DNA of 64,000 nucleotides, taken from UBA6136 sp964386975. Its GTDB lineage: Bacteria; Pseudomonadota; Gammaproteobacteria; Methylococcales; Methylococcaceae. A model generated the notes under the pieces. That model did not search any database. It saw nothing but the letters and a program-made list of their open reading frames with translations, and was not told the origin of the DNA. The DNA lies in the NCBI GenBank assembly GCA_964386975.1, contig CAYLUS010000001.1:88967-152966 (forward strand), read 5' to 3'. The position numbers and the translations under genes are program-made. The stretch's first letter is position 1, and every line of letters begins with the position of its first letter. Positions 1 to 8,928 of the stretch are shown piece after piece.

Positions 1-367
1 CCAGATGCGCGTACCCGGGACTCTCCCTGAGACCACGGTAGGCCGTATAGAGCGCCTCATTCTGGCCGACTTCCGTTGCGTATTCGCTGAGTAGCGGAAG
101 GCACGCGTTATACGCCTCGCGAAGTGCCTCACTGTTCTTGACCGAGTTCAGGTGGCTGACCGGTGACCAGCCGCGATTAAGCCGATCATCCAGATCCTCA
201 AGCGGCTCAACCAGTTTCTCCCAGGTGACCGGCGGGTCTTGGCTGAGCACCTTGGCGATACCCGCGCGGCCCTCCTCAATCAGTTGCCGGACCGCAGGTC
301 CTACATGATCTGGCGAAATTCTGGAAAAGGGCGGCAGGAAATGGTCTTCAAGCAAAGGATTGTTCAT
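1..367 (-). CDS. prlC: Oligopeptidase A (M3 metallopeptidase), N-terminal part only
   Basis: This is the first 122 codons of a gene that runs off the left edge of the window. The translation begins MNNPLLEDHFLPPFSRISPD and includes WEKLVEPLEDLDD, SPVSHLNSVKNSEALREAY and LPLLSEYATEVGQNEALYTA. These follow the N terminus of E. coli oligopeptidase A almost position by position. The family consists of cytoplasmic zinc oligopeptidases (HExxH) that degrade signal peptides and other short peptides; the catalytic domain lies outside the window. It is codirectional with the downstream end of the CorC/STAS/RsbW operon, 88 bases away. Identity is very likely; nothing can be said about the missing part. 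Confidence 0.93.
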   Translation of the reverse strand, partial: MNNPLLEDHFLPPFSRISPDHVGPAVRQLIEEGRAGIAKVLSQDPPVTWEKLVEPLEDLDDRLNRGWSPVSHLNSVKNSEALREAYNACLPLLSEYATEVGQNEALYTAYRGLRESPGYAHL

Positions 368-455
368 GGCGGTTGCTGCAAGGAAAGCGGATCAGTCACC
401 TAGTCTGTGACCTGCCAGCCCAGGAAATGGTTCACCCAGCCCGCGCGAACCATCC

Positions 456-881
456 TCAGCTCAGCCGCTTGTGCATCTCCAACACATTGCCCTGATCGGT
501 TCTTGAGTAGCTGACGCTGTCCATCAGGGTTCGAATCATGAAAATCCCGCGCCCACGCTCGCTCAGGGGGTCCAATTCTGGCTCCGGCACCTGGTCAAGA
601 TCAAAACCTTGCCCATGATCAAAGACCTGAATACACAGGTCATCGTGTTCAATGAAGATGCACACGCGCACCGTCTGATCGCAATTTGCCGAGGAATGCT
701 CGATTGCATTGACCATGGCCTCGGTCAAGACCACATTGAGATGGTACGCCAGGGCATCACGATCGCCGTCATAATGGTCCAGAGCCCGCGCAACTTCCTC
801 GGCAATATTGCCGATCAAGCTCAGATATCGCTTCTTGTTGGGGACCACGATATCGAGATGTATGTCATCACCTTGCTGCAT
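456..881 (-). CDS. RsbW-like anti-sigma factor serine kinase (HATPase)
   Basis: This 141-residue protein is a single GHKL ATPase domain of the RsbW/SpoIIAB type. The N-box is LTEAMVNAIEH (Asn58), the G1 box is VFDHGQGF (about 87-94) and the G2 box is ERGRGIFMIRTLMD (about 108-121). In this family the kinase phosphorylates a STAS-domain partner on serine and may bind a sigma factor or another output protein. The STAS gene lies directly upstream with 3 bases between them, so the two are probably cotranslated as a partner-switching pair. No PP2C phosphatase or sigma factor gene is nearby. The target is unknown; in Gram-negative bacteria such pairs often control envelope, biofilm or stress outputs instead of sigma B. 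Confidence 0.88.
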   Translation of the reverse strand: MQQGDDIHLDIVVPNKKRYLSLIGNIAEEVARALDHYDGDRDALAYHLNVVLTEAMVNAIEHSSANCDQTVRVCIFIEHDDLCIQVFDHGQGFDLDQVPEPELDPLSERGRGIFMIRTLMDSVSYSRTDQGNVLEMHKRLS

Positions 882-884
882 GCA

Positions 885-1232
885 TCACCCGTGCGTGTCC
901 AACTTTGCCAATGCCTCCTCGACTGTGGCAGCGATCGTAAACACCCGATGCAATCGGGTCAGCTCAAACATCGACTGGACCCGTGGCTTCAGCCCTGAGA
1001 GGATGAATGCACTGGATCGAAGGTTAGCGCTTTTATATCCCGACAAGAGCGCGCCAAGTCCCGAGCTGTCAATGAAATTGACCGCGGAGAGATCCACCAC
1101 CAGCTGCTGCCCCCCCTTTTCCAGGAGGGAGAGAATGATTTCCCGAACCTCCCCGGAATTGGCGGCATCAAGCCGCTCTTCCTTGAGGGTCAGCAGCGTC
1201 TTGCCCTCGCGGGTTTCGGTTTCAATCTGCAT
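885..1232 (-). CDS. STAS-domain anti-anti-sigma factor (SpoIIAA/RsbV-like)
   Basis: This 115-residue protein is a complete STAS domain. The hallmark FIDSSGLGALLSGYK is present, with Ser56 at the position of the phosphorylated Ser58 of SpoIIAA. Family members bind and are phosphorylated by an RsbW-like kinase, here encoded immediately downstream. It starts 21 bases after the stop of the CorC-like gene, so all three genes look like one minus-strand operon. The physical link to a CBS-domain membrane protein may be meaningful or only positional. Confidence 0.9.
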   Translation of the reverse strand: MQIETETREGKTLLTLKEERLDAANSGEVREIILSLLEKGGQQLVVDLSAVNFIDSSGLGALLSGYKSANLRSSAFILSGLKPRVQSMFELTRLHRVFTIAATVEEALAKLDTHG

Positions 1233-1253
1233 ATGTGCGTTCCAGAAAAGGCT

Positions 1254-2561
1254 TCAGGCGGACTTGTCAACCGGATCCACATCTTCGCAGACCAGGATCT
1301 TATCGACCCGATTCCGATCCATATCCACGACCTCAAACCGGAGATGGCTCCAGACAAATTGATCGGCCGCCTTGGGCACATCACCCAACTGCTGCATGAC
1401 GAAGCCCCCCAGCGTATGGAAATCCCCGTCGGTGTTAACCGGGGCATCCTCGAGCCCGAAGATTTGCCGGAATTTTTCAATGCTGAGGGTGCCATCCAGG
1501 AGCCAGCTGCCATCGCTACGCTGGACAGCTTCCGGCCCCTCATCCTCTGCCTCGTCCGAGGGAATCTCGCCGACAATAGCCTCCATCACATCCTTGAGCG
1601 TCACAAGACCTGCGACCTCCCCATATTCGTCCACCACCATCGCCAGAGAAATCTTGGACCTTCTGAACTCTTCCAAAAGATGCACCGGCGAGAGCGATTT
1701 CGGAATATAGGTGGCCGGTCGCAAGGCCGAATTCAATTTAAGATCCTCACCGGCCAGCGCCCGGCGCATCAGATCCTTGGCCGTAATCACCCCGATCACA
1801 TTATCAAGCCCGTTACGGCAGACCGGGATTACTGAGTGTGGCGTCTCGATCAGTCGCTTGCGCGTCTCTTCCTTGGCGCTGGCAATATCCAGTGAATAGA
1901 TGTCCATGCGAGGGGTCATGATGGCACCCACCTTGAGGGCATCAAGGCGCATGACGTTGGAGACCATGGCCTTTTCACCCTTGTGGAATACACCTGCCTC
2001 AGTTCCCTGGTCAATCATCAACCGGATTTCTTTCTCTGTGATCAGAGGCTCCTCCGACTTCTTGGCCCGAAGAACCCAAAGAAACAGATCCGTCGACCAA
2101 CTCAGGAGCTTAACCAGCGGAAACGCCACGACCGAGAGGGCACGCATTGGCCGCGCCATGGTCAGGGCAATCTTCTCGGGTTTGAGCAAGGCCAGGCGCT
2201 TGGGAACCAACTCCCCAATCACCAGGGAAAAATAGGTAATGCCGACCACCACAGCGGCCAGGGCAATACCCTCACTGTAGGTCGCAAGCAGCGGGTACGT
2301 ATCAAGGCGCTGTCGCAGCGACTCGGCCAGCGCAGCCTGGCCGTAGGCGCCACTCATGATTCCAATCAGCGTGATGCCGACCTGAACCGTGGAAAGGAAA
2401 TGACTGGGACTGTTAGCGAGCTCCAGCGCCGTTTTGGCACTGGGCACCCCCTCATCGAGGGCCTGTTGAAGTCGAATCTTGCGGGCAGAAAGCAGCGCAA
2501 TCTCGGACATCGCAAAGAGGCCATTCAAAATGAAAAGGCCCAGCAATATGAGAAGATCCAT
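1254..2561 (-). CDS. Hemolysin-family/CorC-like protein (DUF21, CBS pair, CorC_HlyC)
   Basis: This 435-residue inner-membrane protein begins MDLLILLGLFILNGLFAMSE, which is the first helix of a DUF21 (CNNM) transmembrane domain covering about residues 1-190. Two CBS motifs follow (about 210-335, including IMTPRMDIYSLD and LAMVVDEYGEVAGLVTLKD). A C-terminal CorC_HlyC domain follows (about 350-430, GDFHTLGGFVMQQLGDVP). Relatives (YtfL, YoaE, CNNM proteins) are linked to Mg, Co or polyamine export; the old name hemolysin is historical. It is the first gene of the unit with the STAS and RsbW-like genes. The 134 bases upstream are noncoding and should hold its promoter. Confidence 0.9.
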   Translation of the reverse strand: MDLLILLGLFILNGLFAMSEIALLSARKIRLQQALDEGVPSAKTALELANSPSHFLSTVQVGITLIGIMSGAYGQAALAESLRQRLDTYPLLATYSEGIALAAVVVGITYFSLVIGELVPKRLALLKPEKIALTMARPMRALSVVAFPLVKLLSWSTDLFLWVLRAKKSEEPLITEKEIRLMIDQGTEAGVFHKGEKAMVSNVMRLDALKVGAIMTPRMDIYSLDIASAKEETRKRLIETPHSVIPVCRNGLDNVIGVITAKDLMRRALAGEDLKLNSALRPATYIPKSLSPVHLLEEFRRSKISLAMVVDEYGEVAGLVTLKDVMEAIVGEIPSDEAEDEGPEAVQRSDGSWLLDGTLSIEKFRQIFGLEDAPVNTDGDFHTLGGFVMQQLGDVPKAADQFVWSHLRFEVVDMDRNRVDKILVCEDVDPVDKSA

Positions 2562-2695
2562 TCAGTGAGGACGTTGTTAGCCAGCAGCTAGGTTATAGGA
2601 TCACTCTCTGGGATGCAAAAAGCATTCGAGTCCTCCTTTGGCACGTCGCTGAAGGCACACGGTCGAGCGGGCCCGGCCATCTGGCCCATCAGGCC

Positions 2696-4012
2696 CTAAA
2701 GGCGGCCGTCGACCTCATCCGGGGCAAATAGATATTTGACATCAAAGACCACAGCCCCGGCGGCGCCAAAACTGCGCACGCGTTCAATGCCCCAGCTGCG
2801 GTAACTGTCATGCGAGACCGCCATCACCACGGCGCTGTAAGCGCCCGACGCCGGCGCCTCGATCAGCTCCACCCCATATTCATGACGCGCTTCAGCGGGG
2901 CTGGCCCATGGGTCATGGATCTCGACCAGAGCCCCATACTCCTCCAGGGCCCGAACGATATCAATGACGCGGGTATTTCGAAGATCCGGGCAATTTTCCT
3001 TGAAGGTGAAGCCCAGAATCAGAATCCGGGAGGGATTGAGGGCAAGTCCGCGCCGGCTCATCAACTTGACGATCTCAGCTGCCACATAGGCGCCCATCCC
3101 GTCGTTGATCCGTCTGCCGGCCAGGATCATCTCGGGATGAATTCCGATCTCCTGCGCCTTGTGGGTCAGGTAATAGGGATCAACGCCGATGCAATGACCG
3201 CCCACCAAACCGGGCTGAAAGGGCAGGAAATTCCATTTGGTGCCGGCTGCCCGGAGAACATCCTGGGTATCGATACCCAGACGCTTGAAGACCATCGCCA
3301 GCTCGTTTATCAGGGCAATATTGACGTCACGCTGGGTGTTTTCAATGACCTTGGCTGCCTCGGCCACGCGGATACTGGGCGCCAGATGCGTGCCCGCAGT
3401 GATGATGGATCCGTACAATCGGTCGACAAACCCAGCCGCTTCGGGGGTCGATCCCGAGGTGACCTTCTTGATGTTCGCCAAGCGGTGCCGTTTGTCTCCA
3501 GGATTGATGCGTTCGGGGCTGTAACCACAAAAGAAATGGCCTTCGGCAAAGCGCTCGCCTATTTTTTCCGTTGACGCATAACGAAGACCTGAAAGGGCCT
3601 CAAGGATCGGGACGCAGTATTCCTCCGTCGCTCCAGGATAAACGGTCGACTCGTAAATGACGGTATCACCGCTCTTGAGGACCCGTCCGATCGTCTCGGA
3701 GGCCTTCCTTAATGGCGTCAGATCGGGCCGCTTGTAGCGATCGATTGGTGTTGGCACCGTGACAATAAAGACATCGCAGGCAGAAAGGGCCTCAGGATCA
3801 TCGGTAAAGGTGAGCTGATCGGCCTGATCAAACTCCTCCGGCTGGCTCTCAAGGGTTGCGTCATGGCCCTTGCACAACGCCTGGATGCGCTCACGGCGCA
3901 CATCAAAGCCAATGGTGGGATAATGGCGACCAAACGCAAGCGCCAGTGGCAAACCGACATAGCCAAGACCAATAATCGCAAGCCGGGGCGATGCAGATCC
4001 GAAATCGTTCAT
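2696..4012 (-). CDS. UDP-HexNAc 6-dehydrogenase, TviB/VipA-like
   Basis: This 438-residue protein has the three-domain layout of UDP-sugar dehydrogenases. The N-terminal Rossmann motif is AIIGLGYVGLPLALAF (residues 12-27). The motif GYSPERINPGD follows near 163-173, the catalytic cysteine lies in GGHCIGVDPYYL (Cys274), and the C-terminal motif is LGFTFKENCPDLRNTR. Its sequence type is closest to TviB/WbpO, which oxidise UDP-GalNAc or UDP-GlcNAc to the uronic acid with NAD. It is divergent from the polysaccharide genes across 115 bases, so the polymer probably contains a HexNAc uronic acid. No TviC-like epimerase gene is present in the window. The exact sugar substrate is inferred. Confidence 0.9.
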   Translation of the reverse strand: MNDFGSASPRLAIIGLGYVGLPLALAFGRHYPTIGFDVRRERIQALCKGHDATLESQPEEFDQADQLTFTDDPEALSACDVFIVTVPTPIDRYKRPDLTPLRKASETIGRVLKSGDTVIYESTVYPGATEEYCVPILEALSGLRYASTEKIGERFAEGHFFCGYSPERINPGDKRHRLANIKKVTSGSTPEAAGFVDRLYGSIITAGTHLAPSIRVAEAAKVIENTQRDVNIALINELAMVFKRLGIDTQDVLRAAGTKWNFLPFQPGLVGGHCIGVDPYYLTHKAQEIGIHPEMILAGRRINDGMGAYVAAEIVKLMSRRGLALNPSRILILGFTFKENCPDLRNTRVIDIVRALEEYGALVEIHDPWASPAEARHEYGVELIEAPASGAYSAVVMAVSHDSYRSWGIERVRSFGAAGAVVFDVKYLFAPDEVDGRL

Positions 4013-4127
4013 CTTTATTCCTGAATAATCCTCAAGGCGGCGGCTTGGCCTCTCATCCCCACACGTCGAACGCGGCCCGCATGGACAGTACGCCGTCTCC
4101 CGATACCAGCCCCAAGGTTACCAGAAG

Positions 4128-5483
4128 TTGACAGCGTCCCCCTCTGCGCAACCGCTTTCCCATCCGAAAGCCCATCGCATTCGTCATTTTCTGCAACCCG
4201 CGGTCATTGCAAGCTATGGCTTCATGGCCCTTTTGTTTCCGCCGGGATTTGCGCTCCTGGTGGCCATCTCGCTGCTGGCCTGTCCCTCGATCTGGGTCGC
4301 GGAACTGCGCTCGCCCCGCAAAGGAGTCGCCACGCTCTGCCTTAGCGCCCTCATGCTGATCCTGCTGCAAACCCTCGGTCTTGACGTCCCCGCCTTCGAA
4401 ACACCCCGGATGCGCTGGGAGGATTTCTTCAAATGGCTGTTGCTGTTGCTTGGATTTTTCCCGCTGGCCCGGTGGATGGGTGGCTCCCCGGAGCGCATTG
4501 GCCTCCTGCTCGGTTCCGCGCTGGCAGGATTAATCACTGGCCTCCTGATCGCCGGCAACCTCGGCAAGATCCTCGCCTTCCGGCACACCCTTCAGACGGG
4601 CTTCCAGCTTCTGGCTTCAGTCGCAGGGTTCGCCTCCGGAATGGCGATTTTGGGCCTCATCCAGTTTGCTCCGCGCCTATTCAGACAGGCCCAACCCTTA
4701 AAAGGCCGCCTGATACGGGGCGTGACCTTAGGTCTTGCGATGTACCTGTCGCTTTACATCCTGGTGGCCTCGGAGTCGAGGGGGACGTACCTGGGATTAG
4801 TTCTGGTACTGCCCTACGCTCTCTGGCAGCTCCATCGATCCAACCACCAGCTGGCGCCTCAAGCCCGGCGCCGCATGGGTTTTCTGCTTGCCGGAACCCT
4901 GATCCTCATGGGGCTTGGCGCCTATGCCAATCAAGCAGCCTTTCGACATCGGCTTGAACCCGACCTTCGGACCCTTTCGGCGCTGATGCAGGGGCAATAT
5001 CATGACCTGACGCAGGTCAATCAGACGGAGTCTTCCCTGGCCTACCGATTCCAGGCCCAAATAGCTGGCTTTCAGGCTTGGCGGGAGCGACCCTGGCTGG
5101 GCTGGGGTCCCATTTCCAGTAAGGCGCTGATCCTGAATACCGGCGATCCATCGCTTCGCCTCAGCCATTCCAGCGGAAAATGGTTATCCCATTTTCACAG
5201 CGGCTACACGGAACTGCTCGTGCGATTCGGTCTCACCGGGCTGCTTTTGCCCCTTGGCGCCGCACTCTGGCTGAAGCGCCGGGGCCCACAACTGCAGGCG
5301 AAGGCGCCCGAGGACTTTCGGATTTTCGCCACCAGCGGCGTGCTTCTGCTCCTGATCTGGGGAATCAGCGGCGTTTTTTCCTCGGATGATGCCCGTGCCT
5401 GCATCACCATTGTGTTCGCGGTCAATCTCTCATTGATGATTGGCGAAAAAGACACGACCACCCGGATGGCATCATCTCAATGA
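4128..5483 (+). CDS. O-antigen ligase / Wzy-type polymerase
   Basis: This 451-residue polytopic membrane protein has roughly ten to twelve hydrophobic segments. The Wzy_C/O-antigen ligase signature region contains ASESRGTYLGLVLVLP, followed by a large periplasmic loop (about 270-340) with WRERPWLGWG. These proteins either polymerise repeat units (Wzy) or ligate polymer to lipid A-core (WaaL), and sequence alone does not decide which. The start is TTG at 4128; no in-frame ATG lies near it, and the first is around residue 33 inside the first helix. It overlaps the flippase gene by 4 bases (ATGA). Confidence 0.85.
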   Translation: MTASPSAQPLSHPKAHRIRHFLQPAVIASYGFMALLFPPGFALLVAISLLACPSIWVAELRSPRKGVATLCLSALMLILLQTLGLDVPAFETPRMRWEDFFKWLLLLLGFFPLARWMGGSPERIGLLLGSALAGLITGLLIAGNLGKILAFRHTLQTGFQLLASVAGFASGMAILGLIQFAPRLFRQAQPLKGRLIRGVTLGLAMYLSLYILVASESRGTYLGLVLVLPYALWQLHRSNHQLAPQARRRMGFLLAGTLILMGLGAYANQAAFRHRLEPDLRTLSALMQGQYHDLTQVNQTESSLAYRFQAQIAGFQAWRERPWLGWGPISSKALILNTGDPSLRLSHSSGKWLSHFHSGYTELLVRFGLTGLLLPLGAALWLKRRGPQLQAKAPEDFRIFATSGVLLLLIWGISGVFSSDDARACITIVFAVNLSLMIGEKDTTTRMASSQ

Positions 5484-7015
5484 TCACCAAGGCCTCCAAA
5501 TCAAGGCGTCAGACCTACATGGATGCCATTCTCTCCTCGGTGGTCTGGACCCTTTTGGACCGGGGCACCTCGCTGCTCAAGCATGTCTTCATTGCCTCCG
5601 CCTTGGGCCTCGGAGTCGAACTGGATGTGTTTTACATGGCGGTTGGACTCATCAGTGTCTTCGTCTTCAGCTGGTCACGGATCGCCGATGTCATTGCCGT
5701 GCCTCGACTCATTGAATTGATTCGTGAGGGCGATGAGGAGAAGACGCTTCGTTTTACCGGTGACCTCTTCAGTCTCAGCGTCGGATTTTCGGTGCTGCTG
5801 GCCATCCTGATGACCTTGGGCTGGCCGCTGTGCGTTCAACTGGCCTGGGGCTTTGATGCGCAGCGCAAGGAACTGCTCGAACAGACGATCTACCTTGCTG
5901 AACCGCTGTTGCTGCTGTCCATTCCTCTGAGAATGCTGTACTCGTTCGCAAAGGCTTACCGGCGTTTCTCGATCAGCTACCGCAATGAATTTCTGATTTC
6001 GGTGGTCATGCTGGCTTGCATTGCGGCCTACCCCCATGCGCCTGGCGTCATGATCGGATCATTCAGCCTTGGCATGACCCTCGCGTTCATCCTGGCCATC
6101 AGCACCCTGGGCCGGGAGGTCCGACTGCTGGGCTGCCCCTGGTCATACAACGTGAGGCAACTCCTTCCTCTGGTGCCCGCTCTGGGGCTCGTCTACGCAA
6201 CCCAGTACCTCTATTCCATGGTTGACCGTCAGCTGGTTTCCTTTCTACCTGAAGGGCTTGTTGGGGCCATTGCCTACGGCTGGACCATCATCAATTTTGT
6301 ACCGGCGCTACTGAGACTGGATGGCCCCTTCATCACGATTTATTCGGAAGCTGCCAAGGATCCTGAAAAAAAGGCCCACAAGTTGAATCAACTGATCTCC
6401 GGTGCCATTGCCATGGGTTCAGTCATCAGCATTCTGTGTTTCGGGTTTGCCGAGGATTTTGTCGGGCTGTTTCTGGAGCGCGGGGCATTCACACGCGAGG
6501 ATACCCTCAGGGTTGCTGGATGTACGAGCTTCTTCGCCTTCTCGATTCTCCCCATCGTCCTGATTGGCCCCATCGGCAATGTCTTCCAGGTGGAAAACCG
6601 GCTGCTGCTCATCACCAAGCGGGTGCTGTTCGGCCTGTTTCTGAATGTGATCTTTGGCGTCATCTTCCTGTTTGGCCTGAACCTCGGCGCCGAGGGGGTT
6701 GCCCTGGCCACCTCGATCAGCCAGTGGGGCATGCTGTTAAGCTCGCTTTGGTCGGTTTCCCGCCTCGGCATTCCGGTCGCCTTCAAGCGTCATACCCGCT
6801 GGCTGCTGCGAAGCCATATCGGCGGCTTCCTCGCCCTGTGGCTGGTTGAACCCCTGAAAAGCCTGGATTCGTCCTATTGGATGCTGTTTCCAGAATCCTT
6901 GAGCTTTCTTTTACTCGCCAGCCTTCCTATTTTGATCGGCCGCGGCGAGGAGAGCCGATTTGCCCGGGCGCTGGCACGCCAGTCCTTTCAACGCTTCCTA
7001 CCCGGCCGCTCATGA
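5480..7015 (+). CDS. MurJ/MviN-family lipid-linked oligosaccharide flippase (Wzx role)
   Basis: This 511-residue protein has about 14 hydrophobic segments and the MATE/MOP-fold MVF signature LFLERGAFTREDTLRVAG (about 330-347), typical of MurJ. The position between a Wzy/ligase-like gene and glycosyltransferases suggests it exports the undecaprenyl-linked repeat unit of this locus instead of lipid II. Housekeeping MurJ is usually encoded elsewhere (near rpsT or ribF), so I treat this as a specialised paralogue. It overlaps both neighbours by 4 bases. The substrate is inferred from context. Confidence 0.82.
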   Translation: MITKASKSRRQTYMDAILSSVVWTLLDRGTSLLKHVFIASALGLGVELDVFYMAVGLISVFVFSWSRIADVIAVPRLIELIREGDEEKTLRFTGDLFSLSVGFSVLLAILMTLGWPLCVQLAWGFDAQRKELLEQTIYLAEPLLLLSIPLRMLYSFAKAYRRFSISYRNEFLISVVMLACIAAYPHAPGVMIGSFSLGMTLAFILAISTLGREVRLLGCPWSYNVRQLLPLVPALGLVYATQYLYSMVDRQLVSFLPEGLVGAIAYGWTIINFVPALLRLDGPFITIYSEAAKDPEKKAHKLNQLISGAIAMGSVISILCFGFAEDFVGLFLERGAFTREDTLRVAGCTSFFAFSILPIVLIGPIGNVFQVENRLLLITKRVLFGLFLNVIFGVIFLFGLNLGAEGVALATSISQWGMLLSSLWSVSRLGIPVAFKRHTRWLLRSHIGGFLALWLVEPLKSLDSSYWMLFPESLSFLLLASLPILIGRGEESRFARALARQSFQRFLPGRS

Positions 7016-7941
7016 CCCAGCCCGTCATTACCGTCATCACACCCACCTACAACCGAGCACCCCTGCTGCCCAGGGTATGGGACTCCCTCAAGCGGCAGAC
7101 CGAGGCGCGCTTCGAGTGGATCATTGTCGACGATGGCTCCACGGATGCGACCCGATCGCTGGTGGCGTCTTTTGACGATCCGAGGATCCTCTATGTCCAT
7201 CAACCGAATCGCGGGCAGAATGCGGCGCGGCAGCATGGCGAAACGTTCATGCGCAGTGATTACGCGGTGTTTCTGGACAGTGATGATGAGCTCTTTGATG
7301 GGGAAACCCTGCGGATGATGCTCGACGTCATTCGTGAAACCCCTGAGGATATTGGCGTGGCGGCTTTTCAGGTGGTGACCCCCAATGGCGGAGCCGGCGC
7401 GTCGGATTTTGCCGAAGACCGCATGGTCCTGGGTTATGAGGATCTGGTCTGTGAATGCAAGGCCAGAGGCGAAGCCTTCAGGATCTTCAAGAAAAAAGCG
7501 CTGCTTTTTCATCCTTGGTGGGTAGAAGGGCCGGGTCTCCTTAACATTCGCTACTATGGCATTGCCACTCGCTTTAACTACCTTTACGTCGCCCGTCCCG
7601 CGCTGATCTATCACACCAATCATGGCGACAACCTGACCGGACCCGGCGCCTATATCCGGAGATCCGGTGCCATGACCGAAGGTTTGAAGCTGCTGATCCG
7701 AGACCATGGCGACTGCATGCGGAAAGCCTGTCACCCGATTCTGGGTGCAAAGCTGTATGACGCAGCCATGAATTCGGCCATGGCCGGCAGGTCGCTGGAT
7801 GCGGCCCGTTTTGCAATTCGCTCAATGCGCGAAAAAGGTCCCATTGCCAACAACAGCCGCCTGCTGCTGATCCTGCTGCTGCCGCTTGCCCTTCGACACC
7901 GGTTGTTTATCTGGCGTTCTCATCGGAGCGGCATTCGATGA
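7012..7941 (+). CDS. Glycosyltransferase family 2 (first of two paralogues)
   Basis: This 309-residue GT-A enzyme begins MTQPVITVITPTYNRAPLLP. It has the nucleotide-sugar motif WIIVDDGSTDATR and the metal-binding DXD motif FLDSDDELFD. A longer frame is open upstream, but ATG 7012 overlaps the flippase stop as ATGA, like the other junctions in this operon, and starts exactly at the GT2 fold. The C-terminal half includes YEDLVCECKARGEAFRIF and LIYHTNHGDNLTG. These stretches recur in the GT2 gene downstream of cysC, so the two are duplicates. It probably adds one sugar of the repeat unit; donor and acceptor are unknown. Confidence 0.9.
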   Translation: MTQPVITVITPTYNRAPLLPRVWDSLKRQTEARFEWIIVDDGSTDATRSLVASFDDPRILYVHQPNRGQNAARQHGETFMRSDYAVFLDSDDELFDGETLRMMLDVIRETPEDIGVAAFQVVTPNGGAGASDFAEDRMVLGYEDLVCECKARGEAFRIFKKKALLFHPWWVEGPGLLNIRYYGIATRFNYLYVARPALIYHTNHGDNLTGPGAYIRRSGAMTEGLKLLIRDHGDCMRKACHPILGAKLYDAAMNSAMAGRSLDAARFAIRSMREKGPIANNSRLLLILLLPLALRHRLFIWRSHRSGIR

Positions 7942-8882
7942 ACCGAGAACCCAACAGTGCCACCCCTGAAATGAACCCGAGCAACAACTCGCCTGCCCGC
8001 ATGATTCCAAGACCCAACTTCTTCATTGTGGGCGCACCCAAATGTGGCACCAGCTCTCTTGCGCATTGGCTGGGCAGCCATCGCCAGATCTTCTTTGCAC
8101 CCGGCAAGGAGCCGCATTTCTTCAACACCGACGAGCATCGGAGCTACACGGTACTGAAGGACTATGAGGCGCTCTTCCAGCCTGCTGGGCCTGAACATCG
8201 GGCGCTGGGTGAGGCCTCCACCTGGTATTTGTATTCAAAAACGGCCATTGCCAACATCGAGGCGTACAACCCGAAGGCACGCTATATCGTCTGCCTCAGA
8301 AATCCGATCGAAATGGCCCCCTCCCTGCATGAGCAGAAGGTATTTCTGGGATATGAAAACGAACCCCGTTTTGCAAAAGCCTGGGCCCTGAACGCGGAGC
8401 GGGCCAGAGGCCGGGCAAAGAGCATCTGGTGCAAGAATCCGCGGCATCTGGACTATGGTAGTGCCTGCAAAATCGGCGAGCAGCTGGCGGCGCTGCTCCG
8501 CATCGTGCCACGCGAGCGGGTCATGACACTCCTGCTCGAGGACATGAAGCAGGATCCGGGCAAAGCGTATCGGGACACGCTTGCATTTCTTGGGCTCGAG
8601 GACGATGGTAAGACCGATTTTGATGTCATCAATCCTGCCAAAGAGAGAAAATCCAAGCTGGTTCATTACTCCATGCAGTCGCTGATCCGCCTGAAAGAAC
8701 TGCTCGGACTCCGAAAAAGCTTAGGAATACTGACGGGCTTCGACCGTTGGAATGTGAAATTCCGTGACCGCGCACCCATCGATCCAGAGCTCCGACGCAC
8801 GCTCCAGGCGCATTTCAGGGAAGATATCCAGACGCTCTCAGCGCTTCTGGATCGCGATCTCTCACACTGGCTTACGCCTTGA
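7938..8882 (+). CDS. PAPS-dependent sulfotransferase
   Basis: This 314-residue protein has the 5'-phosphosulfate-binding loop FFIVGAPKCGTSSLAHWLG near residues 30-48. It also has the 3'-phosphate-binding region RYIVCLRNPIEMAPSLHEQK near 115-134, both typical of carbohydrate sulfotransferases using PAPS. Such enzymes transfer sulfate to hydroxyl or amino groups of sugars in the cytoplasm. The APS kinase gene follows within 50 bases, so the locus can make its own donor. Together they suggest sulfation of the surface polysaccharide. It overlaps the preceding GT2 gene by 4 bases. Acceptor sugar unknown. Confidence 0.88.
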   Translation: MNREPNSATPEMNPSNNSPARMIPRPNFFIVGAPKCGTSSLAHWLGSHRQIFFAPGKEPHFFNTDEHRSYTVLKDYEALFQPAGPEHRALGEASTWYLYSKTAIANIEAYNPKARYIVCLRNPIEMAPSLHEQKVFLGYENEPRFAKAWALNAERARGRAKSIWCKNPRHLDYGSACKIGEQLAALLRIVPRERVMTLLLEDMKQDPGKAYRDTLAFLGLEDDGKTDFDVINPAKERKSKLVHYSMQSLIRLKELLGLRKSLGILTGFDRWNVKFRDRAPIDPELRRTLQAHFREDIQTLSALLDRDLSHWLTP

Positions 8883-8928
8883 TGATGCTTAACACTCATT
8901 CGCCTTGCATGACATACCGACGTAGCTG

